A stretch of DNA of 64,000 nt from Sepiola atlantica (GCA_963556195.1 OY744525.1:50948148-51012147), one strand, 5' to 3'. Positions 10,493 through 21,036 are shown, counted from the first letter of the stretch. Program-made: numbers and translations. Notes: generated from the letters alone by a model not told the origin.

Positions 10493-10610
10493 CTTTATAA
10501 TCTGTACAGCTTTTAAGTATTATCCAATCAAATACGTTTAAGTATCATCCAATCAAAAGCTTTGAAGTATCATCTAATCAAATGCTTTGAAGTATCATCC
10601 AATCAAATGC
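10493..10610 (-). promoter_or_regulatory. Tandem CCAAT-box repeats plus TATA-like box upstream of the zinc-finger gene
   Basis: Four 25-bp units span 10511-10610. Three carry CCAATCA on the plus strand (10524, 10549, 10599) and one carries CTAATCA (10574). A TATA-like TTATAAAG on the minus strand at 10493-10500 sits between them and the ATG, about 100 bases upstream of it. CCAAT elements bind NF-Y in either orientation. The order CCAAT, TATA, ATG fits a promoter for the intronless gene. The repeats could also be an unrelated minisatellite. Confidence 0.5.
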
Positions 10611-10896
10611 CTCTCCCCTTCTCAATGTTTTTTGATTAACTTTCAATGCAAACAGTAATAGTTGCTTCATCCTACTTTCTTGACTTCCAACATTGATGTA
10701 GCAGAAATGTGTTTGTAGAAAGAAATTGTTCTTGTTGATATAACCTAAACAAAAACAAAAAACACAATTAAAAAAGTTCGTCATAATTTCTAATTCATAA
10801 AAAAGTACAAAATTAATTTTTGTTTAAATTCTCTGCAAAAATTTATTTGTGAAAATCAGACTTTTATAGTTACAAATGACTCAAATAACATATCTA

Positions 10897-11098
10897 CAGG
10901 GTGGTTGCTAGAAAAGCGGGAAATTTGTCGAACGGTAATTTATTTTTACAAAAAATAACTTTTATAAAGTTTTTTAAAGACTAATATTATAATACACTCA
11001 CAGATGTTCAAAATGTCGTCTGTGCAAATCGAAGTGAATAAGCCAGACGCAATAAAATTTACAACTCAAATTTCCACGCTTTTCTAGCGACCACACTG
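10897..11098. mobile_element. TA-flanked MITE, Tc1/mariner type
   Basis: The ends CAGGGTGGTTGCTAGAAAAG and its imperfect complement (ending CTTTTCTAGCGACCACACTG) form inverted repeats of about 30 bp. TA dinucleotides flank both sides (10895-10896 and 11099-11100), the Tc1/mariner target duplication. At 202 bp it is nonautonomous. A minus-strand stretch encoding text like FDLHRRHFEHL near the middle resembles the last residues of IS630/mariner transposases and may be a remnant. Confidence 0.75.
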
Positions 11099-11629
11099 TA
11101 TTATTATATTGAAGATGAGTTATTCAAGCTTTTTTCCTACATATTTTAATCACACAAAATACATGCTAAAATATTCGTCAGTTTTGGTATAGATTTCTGT
11201 TTAAAAAAAAACTTAGTCGTAATTTTCAAATAACTCAAGTGACTATCTCTTACTAATTTTCTATTTATCACTTTCACCCTCTCTCACTGTATGTTGTGTG
11301 ACTCCCCCCCCCCTCTTATTATATGTCTCTCTCTCTCTCTCTTTCTGTTTAACAGTCTAAGGAAAGAATAAAATGATTGGAATAGTCTATTATAAACGGA
11401 ATATCTCCAAGGGTAGTATTACTACTTAATCCATAGCCAAAGAGAAAAACTGAGGTAAAGAGAAAGGGAGATATAATGAGCAGAGAGAGACTAATTTTAG
11501 ATTTTGTCTTTATGTTTTATATTTAACTGGCTTTGCAAACTCACTTTTTCCTGATTTAAACAATTTAACCCGAGTTCAATTTGCGACACATCAGGTCACT
11601 TTTTTTCTAGTATCTTCTAAACTCTGTTC
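11099..11629. other. Intergenic
   Basis: A CT microsatellite lies at about 11325-11342 and a C run at about 11305. No coding signal. Confidence 0.5.
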
Positions 11630-11985
11630 CAGTTTCATCATCATCATATTCAGTTTAATGCCCGTTTTACATGCTTTCATGTGTTGGATGGCTTTTTGAA
11701 ATTGACTTCCAAACTAACCTATCTCTGGTCAGGTCTTTATTTATCCCTCTTTCTCTCAAGTACATACTTATAACTTCCTCTCATGTTTTTCTTGGCCTTT
11801 CCTTGCTACCCAAATTGTTCTACATCTACTAATCCAAGAACTCTCATCTGTTCTGTCAACATGGCCAGACCATCGAAGTTTCCTTTTCTGCACACATCTC
11901 CCTATACTGTCCAGATTTAATCTTCCTCTAAGGTCATCAGATCTAAGCCTGTCTTTAAGATTCACATTACACATCCATCATATCA
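11630..11985 (-). mobile_element. LINE 3' relic, second copy of the 6180-6545 family
   Basis: Collinear with 6180-6545 on the same strand. The minus-strand frame 11768-11974 encodes SDDLRGRLNLDSIGRCVQ, then KLRWSGHVDRTDESSW. It lacks the GRGR-R segment because of a local deletion. Multiple differences from the first copy show independent old insertions, not a recent duplication. Confidence 0.7.
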
Positions 11986-12177
11986 TTCTCATATAATTTC
12001 TCTCCATGCAACACATGTCCTCAACCTTTATTGGCCAGGTTTCACTTGGTCGACAGTGGTAACGCTCCACTCGTTAGTAATGACAGAAGTTCCCTGAACT
12101 TACTCTATTCACTCCTAATTCTTGCAATCACATTAGCACCTGTTCCTTTAATGGTATCACCAAACCTAATAATATTA

Positions 12178-12490
12178 GACCAGTAGTTTGGTTGTTTTGT
12201 TTTATGGCATATCAACCCTTTCCGGGTTATTTAATGCCAAATCCGGTCATTTTGGTAAAAGTTTTTATGCTTCAAGTTCTTTATATCTTCAAATATTTAT
12301 TTATGGTGTTTGGTTTAGTTGTTTTGTAGAATAAAAATGTTGTTTTTTATTTTTAGCTTAGCAGAACATGATTGAGTTTTGCAAAGGGAAAGGAAAAAAA
12401 AACAATAACATCAATGTTTGGTGCATTTTAGGTAAGGAAGCCGGTATCTTCAGACAGCCTGATCTGGTAGCACCAGTAGTGACACTATGG
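12178..12490 (+). mobile_element. Short retroposon-like repeat with internal GGCAT...ATGCC hairpin (copy 1)
   Basis: The text from TAGTTTGGTTGTTTTG through GGCATATCAACCCTTT, GGGTTATTTAATGCC and GCTTCAAGTTC to CAGCCTGATCTGGTA matches, in reverse orientation, the insert at 57646-58041. That copy has 14-bp target duplications, so this is a genuine mobile family of about 300 bp in single-unit form. No tRNA-like boxes are obvious. The hairpin near the start is conserved between copies. Confidence 0.65.
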
Positions 12491-14340
12491 ATACAGATAT
12501 AGAATATAAAATAAAGATTTAAATAAGTGACACTAAGATGAGCGTCTGCGGATGCGTTAGACTGAAAAAAAAAAAACAAAGAAAAAAGTAGAAGAATCTA
12601 GCAGAAGAAGGAACAAAGAAAAAAACAGTTTAGAAAGACACATGTGATTTCTCCTTCTAGCATTGAGAGTACTAATTTAGTATTATTAAGTTTTAATAGG
12701 ATTTTGGAAGTTAAATGTAATTAATATTATGGTATAGTTTGGGCATTAAATTATTAAGTGAATCCAATTGTTATCAAACTATAACAAATTTTGTTACGGT
12801 AATCTTGTTTTAATCTCAATTTATAAAGTTGTTGCATGTAAATAGTTTCCAAAACGTTCAATTTTTTAATACATAAGGATTTGCTAAGAATTTTAAAGCC
12901 AGAAATGACTTTCTATTCGACGGTTTAAATGCTTGCAAATTCATTTAAAATTTCGAAGGGTCACAAAGTAACTCTTTATTTTTCCTCAACTATTAACGAA
13001 AAATTAAAATGGCTCACTTGTTTACGAAGAAAATGAAATGCATGCTGGTCGATTTAATTTTGTAATTAATTATTTTTTTAAATAGATTGGAGGGGGCAAA
13101 AACAAAACAGTTATTTTAGAATTTAGAGTGTGGGATTAGTTTTGCATATAAATTTTTGTAAATGATTTACCTACTTTCTGACCAAATAGCCTTTGAATGA
13201 CATATAACCGTTTTAGTTAAATCTTAGATGTAACCACTGTTTGTTTGTTTGTTTTTTTGGGGTGGGTGGGTGCTGTTGCCACTCGAAATTTTTTTTTAGT
13301 AATAAATTTTAAATGATGAAAAGTAATCATTTTATTTTTTATTACTAACCTTTCAGCATGAATACCCCCCCCCCACACACACACACACAAAAGAGATGAA
13401 AAACCACACAATTTATCTCCCTTTTAAAAAACACTGGTTGTGGTTATATCTCCTTAAAACGCTATCCGGTTAAACAAGAGTCTGGAAATGTGTGATAATA
13501 TTACGTTAAATTTATATGCGAAAATGATTCCCCACTCTGTATTATAAAATAATCATTATTTTTGTTTTGTTTTTCAGGGTATTCACACACGTAATCGCCT
13601 AAAAAAAGGTAGAATCTCATTTGGGAGGGGCATAGCTCAGGGTGTTAATCTACAAATTTACAACTTTTAGTTTATATGAAATAAGCTAGCTTAATCTTGT
13701 ATTTGTAATTATTATTATTTTTTTTTTAATTATTCTATGTTTTAGTTAAAATGTTAGACATTGAAAGAAAGCCGGCCAGAACGTCCATGACCCAAAACGT
13801 CCGTGAACCAATCGTCCTAGATTTGAATACATTTGACTAAAAAATTGAATGAATTTCGTCCGATTAAGATTATTTAATGTGTGAATTTCAGAAAAAGTTT
13901 TGATTTACTTTAAACTTAGTAAATCCATAAATGATGGTTAAGTAAATGCATAAATCGAAGAATAATTTATAAAATAACTTACTTTAAACATTGATCCTTT
14001 TTCTTCTACCTACAACAACAAACATTGATTGTTTTTGTTGTTTTTTTTTAAGTCTTATTATCGAAGTAGGGATAATTTTAGTAACCGGCTTAACACAACT
14101 ATACATAAAAAAGTTTTCTGTCCTTATTCAAAATATACGTACAAAATAAACAAATCATCGAGAAAATAACAATCGATAATATATCAATATAAATAAAAAG
14201 TAAACGCAAGAAGTTAGAATTATCGCGAGAAGAAAATGGCCTGAGGAAGTAGACGGTGTTGTCATAAATATTGTTCCTTCCCAATATATCGTCCGACTTA
14301 ACCATGAAGAAATACAATTATTTTCTGTTTCGGAAGTTTG
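12491..14340. other. Intergenic; holds a repeat shared with about 60.2 kb
   Basis: 13192-13280 is the reverse complement of about 60207-60303, sharing GGCAACAGC, a mononucleotide stretch and GGTTACATCTAA. A C run plus CA repeat lies at about 13366-13390. The rest is AT-rich without recognisable exons. The segment at about 13622 has an A-box-like TAGCTCAGGG without a B box and is not called. Confidence 0.5.
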
Positions 14341-14367
14341 ATAATTTGAATTATTCAGATTACTAGA

Positions 14368-14622
14368 AAAAGTACAGAATAGTTAACATTAGAGAATTCG
14401 TAAACGACGAAAAAAAAAAGGCAGCAACAGCACATAATCTATATAAAACGCATTAGAATGAAACTCTTTTTTACCGCTTAAAAACATCTCACAACTCATT
14501 TCAACACGTTAAAATTAGACGGGTTCGTTAGAGAATTTAGATTTAATGCGTTTTATATAAATTATGTTTTTTTTTGTTTTGTTGACGAGTTCTCGAGTGT
14601 TAACTATTCTGTACTTTTTTTT
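14368..14622. repeat. Foldback repeat
   Basis: About 14368-14415 (GTACAGAATAGTTAAC...) pairs with about 14580-14618 (GTTAACTATTCTGTAC). Inside, ATATAAAACGCATTAGAATG near 14441 pairs with TTTAATGCGTTTTATATAAA near 14541. A related ACGCATCAGAATGAAATTC occurs alone at about 52870, so this is a dispersed family. Confidence 0.65.
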
Positions 14623-14868
14623 AATGGAAATCGCTCCAGACAAGGCATGAAGCCACTTGATGTAAGAAGCTAAAAAAAAATACCACTTCAAGATCAAAAC
14701 CCAGCCAACGATAAGTGTTATATATATATATAGATTCTGACCCAGAAAACAGCAATTCTTCCCCCTTTATCGAAACATCGCTCATGAAATGTGAGGACTA
14801 AAGGACAAAATAAGGGAAGCGAGAGTTACGAGGCTGCCTAAAGTAAACCCAAAGTCCACTTTTACGAG
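14623..14868 (+). repeat. Dispersed repeat R1, copy 2 (full)
   Basis: Begins AATGGAAATCGCTCC after a T run and ends at AAGTCCACTTTTA. It is the longest of the three copies in the window and has an internal TA microsatellite at about 14721-14731. Confidence 0.75.
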
Positions 14869-15415
14869 ACTACTATTCTTATCTTGGTTTTTATATTTAC
14901 AATGCTTCAGCTGATGTAGGCAAGCTTCTAGTTGAACTTTAGCATCCCCATGTCAAACTCGAGAACCTAGAAAGAATTTAGAATTGAATCCTTTATTTAA
15001 TCGACGGGGGTAGATTGTTCTCATTTGGTCAGATATGATAGAGTCGTAGCAGTTACATAATTACAAACTATTGTTTTTGGTACTAGCATGTTCTCACTCA
15101 CGGAGTGATCAATATGTGGTTTGGTAAGAACACACTTGCATGTCTTCACTCGCAGAGTGATATATATACGTTGTGCAATAAGAACGCTGTTTGCATAGGA
15201 GGCAATTTCCGCTTCCGGCCAAAACTCTTCCAGTGATTTATAAACAGTCTCAGTTGAGATGTGAACAGACGTTATATTTCTTTTCTCGTCTCTAACCATG
15301 GTTCGACTAGATGAGATGAAACTCACAGACTTAAATCCATTTCTATAGTACAAGCATGTCTCCTGACTCAACAGATTTTGTATTCCTGTTTTCATAACTC
15401 ATTTTGTTGTGTTGA

Positions 15416-15490
15416 TGAAACTGTTTGAATAAAATTGATTTAAATTGTAGAGAACTTTGTTCTTTTAACCAAAACTTGGTGACCCTTTTC
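15416..15490 (+). repeat. LTR 3'-end-like segment with possible tRNA-Trp primer site
   Basis: GAATAAAATTGATTTAAATTG (poly(A) signal region) is followed about 50 bases later by TTGGTGACCC. Related text occurs at about 17255-17320 and 18163-18240, where the last part reads GGTAACCCC. TGGTGACCCC matches the complement of the 3' end of eukaryotic tRNA-Trp, the primer used by CsRn1/Kabuki-type Gypsy elements. Only nine bases match here, so this is suggestive. Confidence 0.4.
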
Positions 15491-16289
15491 TTTATATCCA
15501 ACAAAGTTAGAAGGATGGATATCTATACAGCAACCCCTGTAGCAGTCACCAATAGGGACTACTTTTGAATGCGTAATCACTGTCCCTGTGAGCTGGCTTG
15601 TCCAATCAAATCACAGGGCGCAGTAATATCGTTAGTTCCCTAAGGGACTACTTATGTCCCCTTAGGGTTCGAGGAAAAAGATCAGACGACCTCCTGGCAC
15701 CAGCTTGGACACATCGCAGAGAGCACCAATGAGGAAACGCTCTCTCTCCGCGCCGTCACCCACCAGCGAGGAATGAGGAAACGCTCTCTCTCCTGCCGCC
15801 GTCGCCCGACTCGACGACTACTACCATCTTCACCTGAAGAAATCCACGGGCAGCCCTTAAGAACTCTTATATTCTTCCTCTTCCTCAGACGGACACCGTC
15901 CCACTCTCATCTACCTATACCAAACGGTATAGGTAACCTTGAGTTAATAAAACCCCTTTTTGTTATAGTTACACCCCTACTACAAAATGGCGATCTGACA
16001 TCTTCTCCTTCTACAGAGGAGATAATTCGGGTCTGAAACGTCCTCTGGTGAATGTATGTGTAAGTGTATAAGAAAGGGTAGATAATTCTACATACGTGAC
16101 AAACTATTTTCCTTTGCACAAGTTTACTCTTCCATATAGAGTGATTAATGCATTATCCAATCAGAACATTTTGCAACGCCACAACTAAGGGGATATATGT
16201 GCGACCTTTCTTTCTTTGTTGACTCAGCCCTTCTTCGTCTCTGAGGTAGAGAAGAGGGACTGATCTCGTGAAATCACGTTGCCAGAAGA
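15491..16289. other. GC-richer retroelement-like debris, no intact gene
   Basis: AATGAGGAAACGCTCTCTCTCC is repeated at about 15729 and 15773. GAGTTAATAAAACCCCTTTTT at about 15941 and CTACTACAAAATGGCGATC at about 15978 look like an LTR end followed by an untranslated leader. The plus-strand frame at 15773-16036 is unrecognised. I read the region as LTR-retrotransposon remnants. Confidence 0.4.
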
Positions 16290-16352
16290 TTCCGGCCAAT
16301 CAGGGACCAACAGGTCAGCTTGACCACGCATGGTTTGAGTGTCTATAAAAGA
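16290..16352 (+). promoter_or_regulatory. CCAAT and TATA core-promoter-like pair
   Basis: GGCCAATCAGGG at about 16295 lies 45 bases before CTATAAAAGAAGG at about 16343. A pyrimidine-rich stretch and CTTCCGTGTTCTG follow where a start site would be. The arrangement is that of an LTR U3/R promoter or an animal pol II promoter. No coding frame clearly follows, so an LTR is favoured. Confidence 0.45.
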
Positions 16353-16807
16353 AGGCACGCACTTCCTTTCTCTCTCTTTTTCCTTCCGTGTTCTGGGAGA
16401 ACGCACACAAAGGAGATCGTCGACACTACCCCCCCCCTCCCCCGCCTACATACACACACACACCGGCTCGACTGAGGAGGTGGAGGAGGCAAAAAGGTAA
16501 TCTCTTTAAATTCGAATGAGGAACTATTTCTTCAAATACACATCATTTCAGTGGCTACACAAAAATACGGCAAACACACTCGCATATACACCTTACAAAT
16601 ATGAACTGACGAAACTCTACAAATGTCTTAGTTAAATAAATTGTTTTTGTTTAATATAAATGTTTTCCTCGTAATTATTAATTTTATAAAAGACCATTCT
16701 TATATTGTGTTAGCTTTCTTATTCCTTCGCTTTCTTTCTAATATAAGTTTTAGATAATAATAATGTTTTCTTTCTTTTCCCTTTGTTTGTCTTAATCTAT
16801 TAATTTA
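16353..16807. other. Intergenic
   Basis: A C-rich run at about 16427-16447 and CA repeats at about 16450. The remainder is AT-rich with nothing recognisable. Confidence 0.5.
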
Positions 16808-16860
16808 ATCCACACGTGGTCCGGCCACTTCGACCAATCCACACGTGGTCCGGCCACGTC
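16808..16860. repeat. Two direct copies of a CACGTG-containing 21-mer
   Basis: CACACGTGGTCCGGCCAC occurs at about 16811 and again 30 bases later. Each holds the E-box dyad CACGTG and a GGTCCGGCC dyad. Both lie on one helical face spacing apart (about three turns). Function is unknown. Confidence 0.6.
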
Positions 16861-17058
16861 CAAAACAGTGGGATCACATACTGCTACAAAGGCATCATCT
16901 CCCACAACCTTTGGTCAGGGAATTCATTCTCCCATAACCATTTGTCCGGCAATCCTTCGCCACTGTGGTTAATCCTTTGTTTCTTAACACCCGCTATAAT
17001 TGGTAACACTGGGCTATACTTCCACTGAACTATTTGTACACTGTTTTTCCTGCTTTTG

Positions 17059-17580
17059 AACAGTCGGATAGTTAATGTCAAGCTGAAGAGATGGGCAATC
17101 TTCCTATCACAACTGAATCAAAGACTAGATGCACGCAAGACAAGAGGATGTGAGACACAACCTATTGGGAAGATGAATGCGTGCCCGCCCACCGACTAAG
17201 CGTGCTATGGTATTTCTGTTACTTAACCCATTCATGATCCCTTGCTGTTTGTTGGTGAAGCGATGTCTGAATAAAACTGATTTAAAATGTAGAGGAAGAA
17301 TTTGTCTTTATATTCGAGTTAGCGGTAACCCCTACCAACGGCAACACAACGGTAACCCCTTTTTTTCTTACTAAATAAGGCTTACAGAACAGTCGGATAG
17401 TTAATATCAAGCTGAAGAGATAGGCAATATTCCTGTCTCAGCCCAAACAAAGACTTGATGCATGCAAGACAAGTGGATGCAAGACCGAACCAACTGGACA
17501 GATGTATGCATGCCCACTGACTCAGCATGCTATGGTATATTTTTGTTACATAACTCTTTCATGTGTTGCATACCTTAGCT
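17059..17580 (+). repeat. Direct duplication of an LTR-like segment
   Basis: About 180 bp beginning AACAGTCGGATAGTTAAT at 17059 recurs beginning at about 17391, with CAAGCTGAAGAGAT and GCATGCTATGGTAT-like text in both. Between the copies lie GAATAAAACTGATTTAAAATG (about 17270) and GGTAACCCC, shared with 15416-15490 and 18163-18240. The pattern suggests nested or tandem LTR pieces. No internal coding region survives. Confidence 0.5.
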
Positions 17581-18160
17581 TCTCTCTCGTCGTGTAGAGG
17601 GTGGTGTGTCGTCTAGTGGATGAATTCTTTGTTCTTTCCTTCCTGCCGTGAACCACGCCGTCCGTGTCTACAACAAAAGCCTCATGACGCACTCTGAAGA
17701 CAAACTCTTCTTTTAAATTTAATTCATTTTATTACAAGCGTTGTTATTTCAACTGGGAGTCATTCACTACTTTATCGTAGTTAGTTAAGAATGTTTTCTT
17801 AACCATTCCTAGAGAGGGGGGGGAAAGGATTTCTCTCACTTGTATTCGCTTAAGGGAAATATTTTCCTTATTTTTACATCGTGAATCGCACGTCCTGCTC
17901 GGTTCGCCTTCCGAATCTGACTTGAAAACTCGCTTCTCACGGGAACGAGTGACGTCAGAGAGCAGGTGCAGACTGACCCTTGATCTGGGGTCTCGTCACA
18001 CGGTAACCTTGTCACGTCTGTTAGCTCTAACTGTGAGAACAAGCCCTATTCTGCACTTGACTGCACCCGCGTTAATTTGCGCAAGTCAAACCAACGATTC
18101 TAACAGATACGTCCATTCCCATAGGGCCATTATCCAACACATGGTCCCTTTGCTGCTTGT
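17581..18160. other. LTR-like debris, no gene
   Basis: A perfect CRE dyad TGACGTCA is at 17950-17957 and a G run at 17815-17822. The plus frame at 17922-18182 and the minus frame at 17836-18042 overlap and neither is recognised. Confidence 0.4.
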
Positions 18161-18290
18161 TGGTGAAGCGATGTATGAATAAAGCTGATTTAAAATGTGG
18201 AGGAAAAGTTTTTCTTTACATTCAAGCTCTAATGGTAACCCCCTACTAACGGCAACACAAATCTTCTTACTAAACGAACCCTACAAAATG
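18161..18290 (+). repeat. LTR 3'-end-like segment, third copy
   Basis: GTTGGTGAAGCGATGT, then GAATAAAGCTGATTTAAAATG, then TGGTAACCCCC: the same order as at 17250-17340. It ends near CCCTACAAAATGG, which may be the LTR end and leader. Confidence 0.45.
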
Positions 18291-18397
18291 GACATTTACA
18301 TGTGTTTTATTCTCCTCATCTTCATGTTTCTCCTTCCATTATAAACATTAAAAGAATATTTAATATAATCAGATCCTTCCTACTCCAAACAAAGATT

Positions 18398-19410
18398 TAG
18401 ATTGTCCTCGATGGCCGTACACACAAACAATATGAAATTAATGTGGGTGTACTCCAAGGGTTGATTTTTGGTTCTTTATTGTTTCTGATTTTCATAAACG
18501 ACCTCCCTGATGAAATTGTGTCCAAGATGGGTATATTTGCTGATGACACCTAGCTCTATTCTCAACATGTGGGTAAAATGAATGTGCAATGGCTGAATTC
18601 TTAGAAAATGACCTTCAGTTTGCAGTTGAATGGGGACATACATAGATGGTAGCATTTATAAGAAACCTTTTTTAACCATCGACGATTGTCATGACTAATA
18701 GCACCCTACCTGAGAGTCCAACATTTAAACTCCTCGGCCTAACATTTACAGGTAATATGAGTTGGAACAAATACATAGAAGATACTGCCAAGGCTGCTGC
18801 AAGCAAAGTAGACTCCCTCTACCATGCTAGAAAATTTCTCACACCTGCCAGTATTCCATATCTCTATAAAACCACCATCCACTCATGCGTGGAGTATTGT
18901 TGCCACATCTGGGCTGGTGCACCATCCACTAGTTTCTCCCTCTGAGACAGAGTCCAAAAAAGAGTTTCTAATCTAATAGGTTTCACACTGTCCACCAAAC
19001 TCCAGCCCCTGTCCCATCACTGCATTGTTGCATCCTTGTGCTTGTTTTACAAGTACTTCAATGGAATGTGCTCCGACAAACTTCCTGCTCTGGTGCCCAC
19101 TCGATGTAAATACATCCGACCAACTTGACAATCAGCTAACCCTCACCACTTCACTCTAGAGGTCCCCAGATGCCGGAAGCCTTTCTACTCTAATAGCTTC
19201 TTTCCTCAAACTGCTAACCTATGGAATTCCTTCCCTGCTCCCTGTTTCCCGGACTGTACCAACATGCAGAAATTTAAATGTAATGTGAACAAACATCTCG
19301 CTGTACAACTCCCCACTTAGGATGCCCCTAGAGATATATCCCCTAATTCACTGTAGCCTGTTACGTCTTAGTGGCAATATACATTGTTTGAGGTGAATAA
19401 AAGTTGTTTT
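18398..19410 (+). pseudogene. Jockey/CR1-type LINE, reverse-transcriptase 3' half
   Basis: The frame from about 18398 shows the reverse-transcriptase blocks GVLQGLIFGSLLFLIFINDL and then the catalytic FADDT at 18536-18550, immediately followed by an in-frame TAG. After further breaks the frame at 18691-18945 gives the thumb region (KLLGLTFTGNMSW...VEYCCHIWAG). A final block has LWNSFP and ends in a poly(A)-signal-bearing tail (AATAAA at 19396-19401). The endonuclease and the 5' end are absent. Several stops make it nonfunctional. It is the best preserved member of the family also seen at 7186-7611 and 44480-44935. Confidence 0.85.
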
Positions 19411-19922
19411 TTTTAGTCCAAGATGAGAAACTCCAAATAATGCAAATTATTTTCATTAACCATTGTTGTAAACACTATTAGATGTAAGTATACTTTAAAA
19501 AATAGAATTATAAGAATACATTAGAAATTCAAATTAATAAACAAAACAATATTTTCATTTTTTATTAAGCGAGTTAGAGCTGATTTGACAAACTCTTGTA
19601 TCGAAACAGACACGCCAATATACCACCTACCAGTACTGGGATGCGTTCACGTCCTATCAATTCTTGTGCTATCTTCCTATTCTGACTGAGTGTTATGAGC
19701 AGCCCATCAACATCTACAACAGTGTGTGTTGCACAAGCCTTGCTCACAACCATATTCAGACAGAACTGCTATGTTGTAGAGAGAGAGAGAGACAGAGAGA
19801 GAGAGAGAGACCGAGAGAGATAGAGAGAGAGAGGGGAGGGGGAGATCTTGCGGATGCTGAGCTCCCACTAATTCAATCTTTTTGAGGATGCAGAGGAATG
19901 ACGGGACTATGGTTTTGTTGAT
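19411..19922. other. Intergenic with GA microsatellite
   Basis: An imperfect GA tract lies at about 19777-19846. The neighbouring plus-strand frame (19664-19885) is mostly its translation (RERER). No gene. Confidence 0.6.
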
Positions 19923-20186
19923 TTGTGGTGTGGTGTGCGTCTTGATGACAGAATTAGTTCTGACTCTCTGCTATTGAGGCTGAAGGTGCCCAGACTGGAA
20001 TCAGCTTTGCGTTGCAACCACCTACGGTGGTATGGACGTGTTGAACGAGGCTCTGGATGGATAAATAGACATACGCACATCTCAATTGAGAATAACCGAG
20101 GAAAAGGCAGGCCGAAGAAAACTTGGAGTGATTTAGGCAAAGATGATCCCAAGCAATGGTTCATAGAAACCAACATAAATGATAGT
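19923..20186 (+). pseudogene. LINE reverse-transcriptase C-terminal fragment, split by an LTR
   Basis: The frame carries DRISSDSLLLRLKVPRL, HLRWYGRVERG and GKGRPKKTWSDLGKDD, the C-terminal signature of RTE-like endonuclease-reverse-transcriptases. It runs into the solo LTR at 20186. The same frame resumes after the second target-site copy at 20588 and reaches a stop within about 60 bases, so the LTR landed inside the last codons. Confidence 0.75.
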
Positions 20187-20584
20187 GTTGGATAGTGGGG
20201 GTGCAGAGAGTAGGAGGACTCCCTGATAGGGGGTAGGAGTAGCAAAGGAAGTCGGAAGTGACGCCATGTCGGTGGGAGGCTTTTTCGATCTCTCTTTTTG
20301 TTCCTGACTCATGAGTAGAGGTGAAGAAGTGCCAGTCCACTCACTGCCAGTAGGCGGTGGAGGCCGATGCAGTGCTGCAAAATGGTCTGACAACATCTTT
20401 CTCTAGTCTTACTCTCTCTTTCTCTCCTGTGCAAATCAACCACACAATCTGTGTTGTCTGATTTATGTTGAATAAACTTCTAAAACTACACCAGCGTCCA
20501 GTGTTATGTTTCAGATCACGAAATACACTAGCCGGCAGAGACGAAACTCGGGTACCCACGAGAAGGTAAGCAGAGAACATAACA
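20186..20584 (+). mobile_element. Solo LTR, 399 bp, with 4-bp target duplication
   Basis: Begins TGTTGGATAG and ends CATAACA. It is flanked by ATAG at 20182-20185 and 20585-20588. AATAAA lies at 20471-20476, leaving a typical U5-length remainder. A 4-bp duplication fits many Gypsy-type integrases. No internal region remains, so it arose by recombination between two LTRs. Confidence 0.8.
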
Positions 20585-20588
20585 ATAG

Positions 20589-21032
20589 AATTGCATGGAG
20601 TAAATCACATCTGATGTCAATACGACACGCTAAATGACAAAGGAAAAGAAGACGATAGGTTAGTGACAACGGTCGCTCTCTTTTCCCAACAGATAGAGTC
20701 TTGTATGGGGGTGTATTGAGGACTCATGTGGAGCGCACTGCCCACCCACCACCGCCCAGTCAGTGTGGGAGGGGAGTTGAGTACAAATAAAAAAACGGCA
20801 GTTTGGGACTTCGACTCATGTCTAAAAAAATCCCTGGCCAGGATTTTTTAATAAACATCCAAACTGCTAATCCTTATTGCGTTGTGGTTTACAATGATGT
20901 TGAGTTGAGGCTACGAGATGGCATAATTCAAGATGGTGATAACAACGTATGGAGAGAGGCTGGACAATGCAACAGTTGAACCAGTCTTAGCCACATCGCT
21001 CTGGATGGTCCACAAAAACACCACGTAGACTA
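20589..21032 (+). repeat. Probable third LTR relic, ends unresolved
   Basis: TGTATGGGGGTGTATTGAGG at about 20703 starts a block containing a poly(A) signal TTTTAATAAACATCC at about 20846 and TGTGGTTTACA at about 20885. AGTCT occurs on both sides (about 20697 and 20985), but the implied right end lacks CA. I therefore cannot fix its borders. Confidence 0.35.
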
Positions 21033-21036
21033 GCCT

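Larger units (their letters stand above)
14347..15040 (-). mobile_element. tRNA-Arg-like SINE tail interrupted by a foldback plus R1
   Basis: 14347-14371 is the tip of the 3' tail of the SINE family seen at 6688-6990. The rest of the tail resumes at about 14873 and runs to about 15040, without the tRNA head. The interruption at 14371-14868 is bounded by GATTACTA and GACTACTA, an imperfect 8-bp duplication. It contains the foldback and the R1 repeat listed separately. Confidence 0.55.

Noticed and set aside
13600..13660. tRNA-like start GGGGCATAGCTCAGGG
   Set aside because: An A-box-like string but no B box or stems downstream.
20690..20990. Third LTR with AGTCT duplications
   Set aside because: The right border would not end in CA, so it was kept only as a low-confidence repeat.
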